41,093 bases of DNA from Hyphomicrobiales bacterium (GTDB lineage Bacteria > Pseudomonadota > Alphaproteobacteria > Rhizobiales > Xanthobacteraceae). Position 1 is the first letter of the stretch, and each line of letters starts with the position of its first letter. The stretch is from positions 1-41,093 of the forward strand of contig WHTP01000044.1 of the NCBI GenBank assembly GCA_009377695.1. Reading direction: 5' to 3'. Below are positions 17,266-26,381 of the stretch, piece after piece. The translations under genes were made by a program, and so were the position numbers. The notes beneath the pieces were generated by a model. The model had not been told where the DNA came from. It ran no database searches and saw only the letters and a program-made list of their open reading frames with translations.

Positions 17266-19064
17266 CACAGGCGGGTGTCTCCCATGCAGATGCGCTGGTA
17301 GAGCGGAGCGTCGATCCTCACGAAGGCCTTGACGACGGGATCATTGAAGTAGAGCGGTTCGACGGTCGCCTCGGGATCGAAGCCCTGCTTCACCAGGTCG
17401 AGCTTCTTCTGCTTGAAGGTCGCGGTCATGTCCATGTCCTGGCGGATGCGCAGGAACACCGGGCGCGCGTAGTCGGGCAGGCGCTCCGCGAGATGATCGT
17501 GCAATGCCGTGAGGTTGACGTTGTCGTTGACCACGATGGCCGCCATCCCGGCGCGGCCGTCGCGCCCGGGAACGCTGACGCCGTAGACATTGGCATCCTT
17601 CACGCCCGCGAAGGTGCCCATCGCTTCCGCGACCTCGGTGGTCGAAACGTTCTCGCCCTTCCAGCGGAAGGTGTCGCCGATGCGATCGACGAAATAGAAA
17701 TAGCCGCGTGCGTCCTTACGCATGAGATCACCGGTGCGAAACCAGGTATCGCCTTTCTGAAAGACGTCGCGCAGAATCTTCTTTTCGGTCTCTTCCTCGG
17801 TCGCATAGCCCTCGAAGCGGGCCGAAGGTTTCGAGGCATCACGCAGAATTTTGCCAATCACCTCGCCGGGCTCGTCGTCATCGCATTCGATGCAGAAGCC
17901 TTCAGCCGTGCGGATGGGCTGCTGACGCTCGACGTCGAAGCGGACGACCTTGACCGGAAAGCGATGCGCGAGGAACCAGGGCACGCGGCCGACCGCGCCT
18001 TCCTTGCCGTCGAAGTTGAAGATCGTCACGTTGCCTTCGGTAGCGGCGTAGAACTCGATAATGCGGGGAATCCGGAAGCGCTGCTTGAATTCGCTCCAGA
18101 CGTCGGGGCGCAGGCCGTTGCCGCAAGCGATCCGCAGCCTGTGCTCGCGCTCCTTCGGATGCGGCGGAGAGTTCACGAGATAACGGCAGAACTCGCCGAT
18201 ATATTGCAATAGCGTGCAGTCCCAGCGCACGACGTCGTCCCAGAACTCACGCACCGAGAAGCGGTCGCGGATCACCACCGAACCGCCCTTGAGCAGGAGC
18301 GATCCGGTCGCGAGCACTCCGCCGGAGGTATGGTAGAGCGGCAGACAGTCATACATGCGGTCGCTCGCGCGCGTGTTCATGACCGCGGCGAATGCATGGG
18401 TCGCGAGCATCAGCCGGTAGTGGTTGACGTTCGCCGCTTTCGGTAGCCCGGTGGTGCCGGAGGTGTAGATGAACAGCGCCCGGTCCTCAATGGTCAGCGT
18501 GCGCCGCTCGCTTTCCGTGAGCTTGCCGCCGGGATGCTCCTCGACCTCGCAGTCGATGCGGGGATGATTGGCAACGGCGTTGCCGTGCAGCCAGACCTTG
18601 GCGTTTGCGGTGATATGAGGCTGTGCCGATTGCAGCGCCGTCAGCATGTCAGCGTCGACGATGATGTGGCGCGGTGCGACCACGTTGATGCAGTGCGCCA
18701 GCGCCATGCCTATCAAATTAGTGTTAAGCAGCGCCACCACGCCGCCGACGCGCGTGACGCCGATCCAGATCGTCAGGAACTCGGGCCGGTTGGGCATCAA
18801 CAGGCAAATCGTGTCGCCTTTGGCGATGCCCTGCGAGAGAGCCCAGCGCGCATAGCGGTTCGAACGCGTGCCCAATTCGCGGTAGCTGAAATTCTCGCGG
18901 TCGGAGAGCAGCGCGGGCGCGTCTGCGTATTTCTCCGCCAGCTCGTCGATGAGTTGCGGAAAAACGCGCGTCGGATTCCTTGCGATGTGCGTCGTATACC
19001 TCAGGGCACGGGTACAATCGCCAAGGCAGGTCAGGTCGGCCGTCAGCCGCTCGAAAATTTCCAT
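17265..19064 (-). CDS. Long-chain acyl-CoA synthetase, FATP-like
   Basis: A 599-residue AMP-forming ligase of the FATP/very-long-chain acyl-CoA synthetase group. The P-loop-like AMP motif YTSGTTGLPK is at about 200-209. The adenylate-binding FYAATEGN, the motif TWFRTGDLMRKDARGYFYFVDRIGDTFRWKGENVST and the C-terminal TATFKQKKLDLVKQGFDP (catalytic lysine region) are all present. It would make acyl-CoA from long or bulky fatty acids with ATP. FATP-type members use FYAATEGN where most FadD proteins have YG-TE, which favours this subgroup. The start at 19064 (GGA upstream) is preferred to 19097. It is coupled to the DUF924 gene downstream. Confidence 0.92.
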   Translation of the reverse strand: MEIFERLTADLTCLGDCTRALRYTTHIARNPTRVFPQLIDELAEKYADAPALLSDRENFSYRELGTRSNRYARWALSQGIAKGDTICLLMPNRPEFLTIWIGVTRVGGVVALLNTNLIGMALAHCINVVAPRHIIVDADMLTALQSAQPHITANAKVWLHGNAVANHPRIDCEVEEHPGGKLTESERRTLTIEDRALFIYTSGTTGLPKAANVNHYRLMLATHAFAAVMNTRASDRMYDCLPLYHTSGGVLATGSLLLKGGSVVIRDRFSVREFWDDVVRWDCTLLQYIGEFCRYLVNSPPHPKEREHRLRIACGNGLRPDVWSEFKQRFRIPRIIEFYAATEGNVTIFNFDGKEGAVGRVPWFLAHRFPVKVVRFDVERQQPIRTAEGFCIECDDDEPGEVIGKILRDASKPSARFEGYATEEETEKKILRDVFQKGDTWFRTGDLMRKDARGYFYFVDRIGDTFRWKGENVSTTEVAEAMGTFAGVKDANVYGVSVPGRDGRAGMAAIVVNDNVNLTALHDHLAERLPDYARPVFLRIRQDMDMTATFKQKKLDLVKQGFDPEATVEPLYFNDPVVKAFVRIDAPLYQRICMGDTRL

Positions 19065-19146
19065 GGCATTTCCGTCAGCGCCGCCGATGCGACTCACGGC
19101 GTCGAATCATCGGTCACAGAGCAGATGGTGGCAAGAGGCGGGATGA

Positions 19147-20286
19147 TCAACGATCGATGCCGCCGAATGGGATCAGCGGATTGTCGATCAGGCCCGTGGC
19201 GTCGGGGCGGTCAGGCGCCACCCGATTCACGAAGGCGTCAAAAAGCCGCGTCACCGCCTCCGGCTCGAGGTCGCGGGCGATCACCACAATCCGCGTGCGC
19301 TGATCGGCGTCGGGCCAGCGCTCGAGCCGCACCGCTGGATGCATCACGTGCTGGACGCCGTGGATGACCACCGGCTCATCGGGCGTTTCGGCGATCTTCA
19401 CGATCCCTTTCAATCGCAACAGATTGGGCCCGTGCAGCGAGCGCACGAGATCGATGAACATCTCGAACGTCGCGCTGGGAATCGGCGCATCGGCCGCGAA
19501 GGTGAAAGCGCGGATCCGTTCGTCGTGGCGGTTCGGATCGTGGTGATGATGGTCGTGATGGTGCTGCGCTGCGGCATAGGCCTCGTCGGCCAGCCAGCGG
19601 CCGACATCGGGGATCTTGCGCGCGGGATCGTAGAGCCCGCAATTGAGGAGTTTGTCTGGCGTCGCCTCGCCGGCGGCGGCATCAAGCACGGACGCCGCCG
19701 GGTTGAGCGCCTTGAGACGCGCTAGCAGCTCAGCCTTAGCCGCGCGGCGCTCCGGCATATCGGCGAGATCACTCTTGGTCAGCACCAAGCGGTCCGCCAC
19801 CGCGACCTGCTTCACCGACTCCATGTTCTTGTCGAGCGTGCCGCTGCCATTGATCGCATCGACCACCGTGATCACGCCATCGAGCCGATAGCGCATCACG
19901 AGATAGGGATGTGCCATCGCCGTCTGGAGAAGCGGTGCCGGATCGGCGAGGCCGGTAGTCTCCAGCACGACACGATGAAAATTCACGCGGCCGTTGTCGA
20001 GATCGCGCAAAAGATTTTCGAGCGCGGCGACGAGATCGCCGCGCAACGTGCAGCAGAGGCAGCCACTCTGCAAAAGCACCATGTTGTCGTCGATGCTCTT
20101 GACCAGCAAGTGGTCGAGGCCGATCTCGCCGAACTCATTGATGATCACGGCGGTGCCGGCGAGCGCCGGATCATGGACGAGGCGGTTGAGCAACGTAGTC
20201 TTGCCGGCTCCGAGGAAGCCGGTCAGCACGGTGAGCGGGATCGGTTCGGCCGGGCCTAATGACCCGGCGGCGCCGGCGTCGGTCAT
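19147..20286 (-). CDS. COG0523 (CobW/ZNG1-type) metallochaperone GTPase
   Basis: A 379-residue G3E-family GTPase. Walker A is GFLGAGKTT (23-31), the metal motif CLCC is at 76-79 inside SGCLCCTLRGDL, and the guanine motif TKSD is at 170-173. A histidine-rich stretch QHHHDHHHHDPNRHD lies at 241-255, before the CobW C-terminal domain (IRAFTFAADAPI...). COG0523 proteins load or insert zinc, cobalt or other metals into client enzymes. Its ATG overlaps the stop of the D-Ala-D-Ala carboxypeptidase gene (ATGA), so the two are co-translated. No cobalamin genes are nearby, so a zinc-type role is more likely than CobW proper. An open frame upstream to 20919 is a shadow of the carboxypeptidase gene. Confidence 0.92.
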   Translation of the reverse strand: MTDAGAAGSLGPAEPIPLTVLTGFLGAGKTTLLNRLVHDPALAGTAVIINEFGEIGLDHLLVKSIDDNMVLLQSGCLCCTLRGDLVAALENLLRDLDNGRVNFHRVVLETTGLADPAPLLQTAMAHPYLVMRYRLDGVITVVDAINGSGTLDKNMESVKQVAVADRLVLTKSDLADMPERRAAKAELLARLKALNPAASVLDAAAGEATPDKLLNCGLYDPARKIPDVGRWLADEAYAAAQHHHDHHHHDPNRHDERIRAFTFAADAPIPSATFEMFIDLVRSLHGPNLLRLKGIVKIAETPDEPVVIHGVQHVMHPAVRLERWPDADQRTRIVVIARDLEPEAVTRLFDAFVNRVAPDRPDATGLIDNPLIPFGGIDR

Positions 20287-21737
20287 TGCTTGGCGGCGGC
20301 CGCCGTGTCGGACTTCTTGGCGGTGCTGCTCTTCTTGGCGGTGCCCGCCTTGGCCTTGGTGTTGGCCTTCGCCGTGGCTTCTTTCCGGACGTCTTTCTTC
20401 GTGTCTTTCTTGGCGCCCCTTTTCGCATCCTTCCGCGGGGTCTTCTTCGCGGCCTTCTTTTTCGCTTCCGGCGCCCGCGGGGCGTCCGTCGTCACTGGCG
20501 TGGAGGTGGAACTGTGCGCCAGCGTCGGCCCACCCGGTGCTTTCGATCCGGTATCGGCCGTGGCTTTCGGCTCGCTGGGCTTCTTCTTGACGGTCTTGGT
20601 CTTGGTCTTGCCCCTGGCCCTTGCCTCGGCCGGCGCATGGTCGATCGGCGCATTGGCGGGGCCGAGATACACGCGGACGGGATCGCCGAGCCGCACGTCC
20701 TGCAGCAGCGGTCCGGCACTGGCGGTTCTCGAACCGCGCAGCGTCGAGAGGAAGACCGCATACGGCGAGTCGGCGGCGACCTCGGCGAGCTGATCGTTCT
20801 CCGCCTCTTCCGAGGGCGGGCGGCGGCGGTGCTTGCCGCACATCGTCTCGCGCAAATTGGGCGGATCGACATTGGTTGGCGCCAGCGCGCCGACCTGGCC
20901 GAGCCCCGGCGTCAGCCACGACAGCGGCCGCACCTGGAAGCCGAGCTCGAACAATTGTGCCGCCTTAACCGCGCGTACTCCCGGCGAGGGCGAGCCCAGC
21001 ACCACGGCGATCAGCCGCTTGCCGTTGCGCGTCGCGGTCGCCACCACGTTGAAGCCCGACGCGCAAATGAAGCCGGTCTTCATCCCGTCGGTGCCTTCGT
21101 AGCGTCCCATCAGGTTGTTGTGGTTGCGATAAATGCGCTTACCCAGACGAACGCCGGGGAGGCTCCAGTAGTAATTGTACTCCGGGAACTCGTGCAACAC
21201 GGTGCGAGCGAGGATCGCCATATCTCGTGCAGACGTAATTTGCTGCTCCGCGGGCAGCCCGTGCGGATTGACGAAGTTGGACTGCGTCATGCCGAGGCGG
21301 CGTGCGTTCGCGTTCATCAGGTCGGAGAAACCTTCGACCGAGCGGCCGACGCCCTCCGCGACGGTGATCGCGATGTCGTTCGCCGACTTCACCATCAGCA
21401 TCTTGATGGCATTGTCGAGCGTGAGGGTGGTGCCCGGCGGGAAGCCCATCTTGGTCGGCGGCGCGGCGGCGGCATCGCGCGAGACGCGCAGCAGCGACTC
21501 GAGCGTCATGCGACCTTCCTTGACGGCGCGCAACGCGACATAGGTGGTCATGATTTTGGTGATCGACGCCGGATACCAGGGCGTCGTCGCCTGATCCGCA
21601 TGCAGCACCTTGCCGGAATCGGCCTCGACCAGCAGCAGTGCCTCGGACGCGGCGGGTGCCGCCGACAGGGCGATGGCCACCGCGGTGGCGGCAGCGAGGA
21701 TCGCGGTCCGACAGGAGACGGGCTGGCGTGGCGTCAT
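20283..21737 (-). CDS. D-alanyl-D-alanine carboxypeptidase with histone-like lysine-rich tail
   Basis: A 484-residue penicillin-binding protein of the DacA/DacF type (peptidase family S11). The signal peptide is about residues 1-31. The active-site motifs are SITK (58-61), SAN (118-120) and KTG (220-222). It trims the terminal D-Ala from peptidoglycan stem peptides in the periplasm. The catalytic domain ends near 275. An extra region follows, then a tail from about 372 to 484 that is almost only Lys, Ala, Thr and Pro (AKKKAAKKTPRKDAKRGAKK), like histone H1. Such a tail could bind anionic wall polymers or nucleic acid. The ATG at 21737 was chosen over 21917 because it begins the signal peptide. 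It is coupled to the GTPase gene. Confidence 0.92.
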   Translation of the reverse strand: MTPRQPVSCRTAILAAATAVAIALSAAPAASEALLLVEADSGKVLHADQATTPWYPASITKIMTTYVALRAVKEGRMTLESLLRVSRDAAAAPPTKMGFPPGTTLTLDNAIKMLMVKSANDIAITVAEGVGRSVEGFSDLMNANARRLGMTQSNFVNPHGLPAEQQITSARDMAILARTVLHEFPEYNYYWSLPGVRLGKRIYRNHNNLMGRYEGTDGMKTGFICASGFNVVATATRNGKRLIAVVLGSPSPGVRAVKAAQLFELGFQVRPLSWLTPGLGQVGALAPTNVDPPNLRETMCGKHRRRPPSEEAENDQLAEVAADSPYAVFLSTLRGSRTASAGPLLQDVRLGDPVRVYLGPANAPIDHAPAEARARGKTKTKTVKKKPSEPKATADTGSKAPGGPTLAHSSTSTPVTTDAPRAPEAKKKAAKKTPRKDAKRGAKKDTKKDVRKEATAKANTKAKAGTAKKSSTAKKSDTAAAAKQ

Positions 21738-21933
21738 ACAGTGGTCCGGTCGTTCGGGCCCCCCGAGGAACGAGCCGTTCCACAGGCCTCTTGCGATCCC
21801 TATGTAACCCCAAGATGCCCCGAAAGGCAAAATTGGCGCGATCGCGACAACGGTCCCTTTACTACAGAGGGATGCCCGAAAGCGTCCAAAGTTTGGCAAC
21901 GGCCGAATCAGTGACAATCAAGGGAAAAATAGA
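21738..21933. promoter_or_regulatory. Divergent promoter region, carboxypeptidase/thiolase
   Basis: This 196-nt spacer separates the oppositely transcribed carboxypeptidase and thiolase genes and must hold both promoters. I could not pick convincing -35/-10 boxes or a named operator in it. Confidence 0.45.
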
Positions 21934-23100
21934 GTGAACGCCAGCATCGTCGGATGGGCCCATACGCCGTTCGGAAAGCTCGACGGCGAGACCGTCGAGA
22001 GCCTGATCGTGCGTGTTGCAAGCGCTGCGCTGGCGGACGCGGGCGTTGCACCGGCCGATATCGACGAGATCGTGCTGGGACACTTCAACGCGGGCTTCTC
22101 GCCGCAGGATTTTACCGCTGCGCTGGTGTTGCAGGCTTCGCCGGACCTGCGCTTCAAGCGGGCAATACGTGTGGAAAACGCCTGCGCGACCGGCTCGGCG
22201 GCGGTGCAACAGGGCCTCAAATCGATTGCCGCCGGTGACGCGCGAATCGTGCTGGTGGTCGGCGTCGAGCAGATGACCACGACGCCCGCCATCGAAATCG
22301 GACGGAACCTGCTCAAGGCGTCCTATGTGCGGGAAGAGGCCGAGATCGATGGCGGCTTTGCCGGTATCTTTGGCCGCATTGCCGGACTCTATTTCCAGAA
22401 ATACGGCGACCAGTCGGATGCACTGGCGCTGATCGCCGCCAAGAACCACAAGAACGGCGTCGGTAATCCGTTTGCGCAGATCCGCAAAGACCTTGGCTTC
22501 GAGTTCTGCCGGCGCGAGAGCGAGAAGAATCCTTACGTCGCGGGACCGCTGAAGCGCACCGACTGCTCGCTCGTCTCGGATGGTGCTGCCGCGATCGTGC
22601 TGGCCGACGCCGAGACGGCGCGGGCTTTGAGCAAATCGGTGGCGTTCCGCGCGGCGGAGCATGTCCAGGATTTCCTGCCGATGTCGAAGCGCGACATTCT
22701 CAAGTTCGAGGGCTGCGCACTGGCCTGGCATCGCGCGCTCGGCGATGCCGGCCTCACGCTTGGAGACCTGTCGTTGGTCGAGACTCATGACTGCTTCACC
22801 ATCGCGGAACTGATCGAGTACGAGGCGATGGGGCTCGCAACGCAGGGTCGTGGCGCGAGCGTGATCAAGGACGGCATCACGCGAATCGACGGCAAGCTGC
22901 CGGTCAATCCGTCGGGCGGGCTCAAGGCCAAGGGGCATCCCATCGGCGCAACCGGCGTATCGATGCATGCGCTCTGCGCGATGCAGCTCACCGGCACCGC
23001 CGGCGATTTCCAGGTCCGGGACGCGACACTTGCCGGCCTCTTCAATATGGGCGGCACCGCGGTCGCGAATTACGTGAGCATCTTGGAACGGGCGAGGTAG
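21934..23100 (+). CDS. Thiolase, SCP-x-like type
   Basis: A 388-residue thiolase-fold enzyme. The nucleophile is Cys84 in ENACATGSAA. HDCF lies near 285 (VETHDCFTIAEL), a signature of SCP-x/archaeal-type thiolases. The catalytic histidine is His335 in GGLKAKGHPIGATG. The second cysteine of classical thiolases (CGG) is replaced by Met in FNMGG near 372, consistent with the HDCF class, in which that cysteine has moved. It would cleave a 3-oxoacyl-CoA or condense acetyl-CoA; the substrate is open. The start is GTG with AAGGGA upstream. It is a single gene, convergent with the exporter gene. Confidence 0.92.
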   Translation: MNASIVGWAHTPFGKLDGETVESLIVRVASAALADAGVAPADIDEIVLGHFNAGFSPQDFTAALVLQASPDLRFKRAIRVENACATGSAAVQQGLKSIAAGDARIVLVVGVEQMTTTPAIEIGRNLLKASYVREEAEIDGGFAGIFGRIAGLYFQKYGDQSDALALIAAKNHKNGVGNPFAQIRKDLGFEFCRRESEKNPYVAGPLKRTDCSLVSDGAAAIVLADAETARALSKSVAFRAAEHVQDFLPMSKRDILKFEGCALAWHRALGDAGLTLGDLSLVETHDCFTIAELIEYEAMGLATQGRGASVIKDGITRIDGKLPVNPSGGLKAKGHPIGATGVSMHALCAMQLTGTAGDFQVRDATLAGLFNMGGTAVANYVSILERAR

Positions 23101-23306
23101 GGCACCATTGCTCACTGCCGGATCGAGGACTGGTGCGTGCGGCGTTGTCGGTTTCGGCGTGGAGGATCGTAGCGGCAGCGATGGGGGATGCGGTTCGGGT
23201 GAGCCGAGTTTTCCAAAGGAAACGCCGGCGCTATAATCCGCCGCAGGGGCCAAAAGAGTTCCAATACAAGAGTTCCAATTATCAGCGTATCGGCGGTGTC
23301 CGCACG

Positions 23307-25106
23307 TCAGGTCTCGACCGGGATATGCGCACCTTCCGCGCGTGGCTTGGCGCTCTCGCTGAGCATGAATTGCGTCCGCGCCAGTTCTGCGAAATGGCCG
23401 CCGAACCGCACCAGCTCGTCGAAGCTTCCGGATTCGATGATGCGGCCGCCTTCGAATACGAGAATGCGCGTCGCGTTGCGGATGGTCGCGAGCCGGTGCG
23501 CGATCACGAAGGTGGTGCGACCCTTCATCACCTCGACCAGCGCCGACTGCACCTTCGCTTCGGTCAAGGCGTCAAGCGCGCTTGTGGCCTCGTCGAGAAT
23601 GAGGATCGGCGGGTCTTTCAACAGCGCGCGCGCAATGGAGATACGCTGGCGTTCGCCGCCCGACAGCATGCGGCCGCGCTCGCCGACATTGGCTTCGAGC
23701 CCTTGCGGGTTACGCTCGACGATCTCGAGCGCCTGCGCGCGCCGGCAGGCGTCGAGCAGCTCGGCCTCGGTCGCGTCGGGCTTTCCGACCCGCAGATTGT
23801 CGGCGATCGAGCGGTTGAACAGCAGCGCTTCCTGGAACACGACGCCGATATTCTTGCGCAGCCCCGCCAGCGTGATGCCACGGATGTCCATGCCGTCGAT
23901 CTTCACCACACCGGATTGCGGGTCGTAGACACGGTGCAGTAGCGCGAGCGCGGTCGACTTGCCGGCCCCGGTCGCGCCGACCATTGCAATCGTTTCGCCC
24001 GGCAGAGCGGTGAAGTTGAGGTCCTGCACCGCCGCCCGCTTGCCGTCGTACGAATAGCTGACGTCCTTGAACTCGATCAGTCCGTGCAGCCGGCCCGGGT
24101 CGACTGCGTCGGGACGGTCGCGCACGCCGGGGATCGTGTCGAGCACGTCAAAGAATTCCTGCAGCCGTGGTCCTTCCATCACCATATGATTGGCGAAATG
24201 CACGATGTGCTCGAGCTTGCCGATCAGCATGGTGGCGAAGCTCATGAACATCACGATCTCGCCGACCGTTGTCTCGCCTTGAACGTAGAAGTAGATGCCG
24301 ACGATCAGGATCGCCAGCATCGTGATGGTGGTCGAGGCCTTGGTCAGGACGGTCGCCAGCGCCCACCACCAGAGCACCGGCATTTGTGCGCCGAGCAACT
24401 GTGTGCCGACCTTGCGCATCGCATCTACTTCCATGTCGATGCGTGCGAAGCTCTGGATCACAGCGATATTGCCAAGGGTATCGGACGTACGCTCCGCCTG
24501 GTCGGTGTAGTAGGTCTCGACTGAGCTTTGCAGCATCTCCGTCTTGTGCAGCACGAATGCGATCAGCGCTGCAAAGATACCGCAGAGAAGTATGAGCAGC
24601 AGGCCGTAGCGCCAGTTCAGGAACAAGGTCAGCGGCATCAGAATGAACAATGAAACGAAGCTTGTGAACTGCTCGCGGAAGAACGAGAGCCACAGGCCCC
24701 ACAGCGTGTTGGTGCCGGTGATCATCACTTTCATCAGCCGGCCGGAATGTGTGCCGGTGTGGTAGCTCAGCGGCAATTGCAGGATGTGCTCGAAATAGTC
24801 CGCGCGCACGGTCTGGGTGTGTCGGTGGGCGAGCCGGTCGGCGTGCAGCGAGACAATGGTGCTGCAGACGATGATGAACAGGCCGAAGCCGACCCAGGCG
24901 GCGACCAGCGGCATCAGCACGTTCCAGTCGAGCTGCCGTGAGCCGCCCTGGGCATTGGCGAGCGCATCGACGATGCGTCCGAACAGGATCGGTTCTACGA
25001 ATGCCGCGGCGGCGAGCGCCACGCCGGCGAGCGCAAGCGCCCAGCCGAGCCGCGCCTCGGGCCCAAGCAACTCGAGCACGCGCACGTAAAGCCGCAGAAA
25101 TTTCAT
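23307..25106 (-). CDS. ndvA: NdvA/ChvA-like beta-glucan ABC exporter (fused permease-ATPase)
   Basis: A 599-residue type I ABC exporter half-transporter. The N-terminal six-helix domain starts [20 protein letters not shown] and includes [16 protein letters not shown], close to the NdvA/ChvA pattern. The nucleotide domain has Walker [10 protein letters not shown] (377-385), signature LSGGE (481-485), Walker B ILILDE ending at 506, and the H-loop His537. NdvA exports cyclic beta-1,2-glucan to the periplasm as a homodimer. The companion glucan synthase NdvB is not in this window, so the substrate assignment rests on sequence resemblance only. An alternative is a lipid or peptide exporter of the MsbA type. 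Confidence 0.87.
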   Translation of the reverse strand: MKFLRLYVRVLELLGPEARLGWALALAGVALAAAAFVEPILFGRIVDALANAQGGSRQLDWNVLMPLVAAWVGFGLFIIVCSTIVSLHADRLAHRHTQTVRADYFEHILQLPLSYHTGTHSGRLMKVMITGTNTLWGLWLSFFREQFTSFVSLFILMPLTLFLNWRYGLLLILLCGIFAALIAFVLHKTEMLQSSVETYYTDQAERTSDTLGNIAVIQSFARIDMEVDAMRKVGTQLLGAQMPVLWWWALATVLTKASTTITMLAILIVGIYFYVQGETTVGEIVMFMSFATMLIGKLEHIVHFANHMVMEGPRLQEFFDVLDTIPGVRDRPDAVDPGRLHGLIEFKDVSYSYDGKRAAVQDLNFTALPGETIAMVGATGAGKSTALALLHRVYDPQSGVVKIDGMDIRGITLAGLRKNIGVVFQEALLFNRSIADNLRVGKPDATEAELLDACRRAQALEIVERNPQGLEANVGERGRMLSGGERQRISIARALLKDPPILILDEATSALDALTEAKVQSALVEVMKGRTTFVIAHRLATIRNATRILVFEGGRIIESGSFDELVRFGGHFAELARTQFMLSESAKPRAEGAHIPVET

Positions 25107-25437
25107 GACGTCGACACAGCCGCCCCTGGGACACTCACTCTAACGCAACGCCAAGAAGCCGCAACGCTCCTGCACGCCGGCGCGTGCCGAGATAAATTTT
25201 CTAAAAATCGGCGTCAATGAAGAAAGTCATTATTGGCAAGTCGATAAAGTGTCACTGGCGCTAAATTTGCATTGCTGATGCGCCATAATGTCCTGCGACT
25301 TGAATATTGCGTATGCTGCATAAAAGAGTGCGTGAGTCGGAGTGGGCGCATCCGATGTCAAAGCGGCGACATTCGTGCGTCGGTTCCACTTTCGCCAGAT
25401 AACGCCGGAAACATCAAAAAGGCGGGCAGGTGCGACG
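25107..25437. promoter_or_regulatory. Divergent ndvA/LysR control region
   Basis: A 331-nt gene-free spacer, locally AT-rich at 25195-25330. It contains a 30-nt dyad TGGCGC-N18-GCGCCA at 25256-25285 with a TGCAT-TGCT-GATGC core, and an 11-nt near-palindrome TATGCTGCATA at 25312-25322. Either could be a binding site for the LysR protein encoded at 25438. The dyads are seen directly; the regulatory role is inferred from position. Confidence 0.45.
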
Positions 25438-26364
25438 ATGCAGATGCAGAATATTCCTACCGATCTGCTGAGAACCCTCATCGCGGTGATCGACCTGCGC
25501 AGCTTCACAAAAGCCGCGCAGATGCTGGGAGTGACCCAGCCCGCGGTCAGCGCACAGATCAAGCGGCTGCAGTCACTCATTGGCTACGAGCTCCTGGATA
25601 AGAGCGCACCAGGCGTCAGCCTCACGCAACGCGGCCTCACCGTGGTTGCGCAGGCACGGCGGATGCTGGCCATCAATGACGAGATCCTACAGCTCTCCAA
25701 CGGCCAATCCGCGATGCAAACGCTGCGGGTTGGTATCCCCGGCGACTATTCGGGTTCTCGGATCCCGGCGACGCTGGCGCGGTTCCGCCTGCGCTGGCCG
25801 GACGTCGGCTTTACAGTCACCAGCGGGACGTCAGACAGCATGCTGCGCGCCCTCAAGCAGGGCGACCTCGACGTGGTGATGGCGGTGACCGACACTCCGC
25901 CGGTGACGAAGCCGCGGCATCTCTGGATGCGACAGGCGGTCTGGGTGCGCAGTGATGCGACCCGCATCAATCCGGACGGGCCGGTGCCGCTGGTATCTTA
26001 TGGGGAGGATTGCGCCTGCCAGCGCGTCGCCGTCGCGGCGCTGAGCCAAGCGGGGCGCCGATGCGATTACGTCTTCACGTCGGTCAGCGTCACGAGCCTC
26101 GCCGCCGCGGTCGGCGCGGGCTTCGGGGTCCTCGTGATGCCGCGCGGCCGTGCGCTGAAGAACAACCTCTACATCTGGGAGGATGCGCCATTGCCGCCGC
26201 TGCCGCAGTTGTTTTGCGGCATCTATGTCCGCGACGCCGACACCCGCACTGCTGCCGACGAACTGGCGGATTATTTCGATGCGGATTTGCGGGCGGAGCC
26301 GCAGCCCCCGAACTGGGAAACCGGCCCGGGCACGATCTCGGAATTTCGCGCCAGCAACGGCTGA
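25438..26364 (+). CDS. LysR family transcriptional regulator
   Basis: A 308-residue regulator. The winged helix-turn-helix is residues 1-62 (LRTLIAVIDLRSFTKAAQMLGVTQPAVSAQIKRLQ), followed by the linker helix and a periplasmic-binding-protein-like effector domain that opens LRVGIPGDYSG. The effector domain carries several unusual cysteines (EDCACQRVAV). The ATG at 25438 matches the family start; the frame is open to 25342. It is convergent with the ABC binding-protein gene and divergent from ndvA, so either neighbour could be a target. The ligand is unknown. Confidence 0.92.
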   Translation: MQMQNIPTDLLRTLIAVIDLRSFTKAAQMLGVTQPAVSAQIKRLQSLIGYELLDKSAPGVSLTQRGLTVVAQARRMLAINDEILQLSNGQSAMQTLRVGIPGDYSGSRIPATLARFRLRWPDVGFTVTSGTSDSMLRALKQGDLDVVMAVTDTPPVTKPRHLWMRQAVWVRSDATRINPDGPVPLVSYGEDCACQRVAVAALSQAGRRCDYVFTSVSVTSLAAAVGAGFGVLVMPRGRALKNNLYIWEDAPLPPLPQLFCGIYVRDADTRTAADELADYFDADLRAEPQPPNWETGPGTISEFRASNG

Positions 26365-26381
26365 TACGCGGAGCGTGTCAG
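26361..26381. terminator. Hairpin between convergent genes
   Basis: CTGATACGC-GGA-GCGTGTCAG forms a 9-bp stem with one G-T pair and a 3-nt loop. It overlaps the stop codons of both the LysR gene and the binding-protein gene, so it could end both transcripts. No T-run follows. Confidence 0.4.

Noticed and set aside
20287-20919. N-terminal extension of the GTPase frame
   Set aside because: It overlaps the Lys-rich tail of the carboxypeptidase on the same strand in another frame. The ATG at 20286 directly precedes the GTPase domain.
20259-21914. A 551-codon plus-strand open frame opposite the carboxypeptidase
   Set aside because: Low-complexity Arg/Gly-rich product; the minus strand has all three penicillin-binding motifs.
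21862-23253. A 463-codon minus-strand open frame across the thiolase
   Set aside because: Shadow frame; the plus-strand thiolase has its catalytic Cys and His motifs in place.
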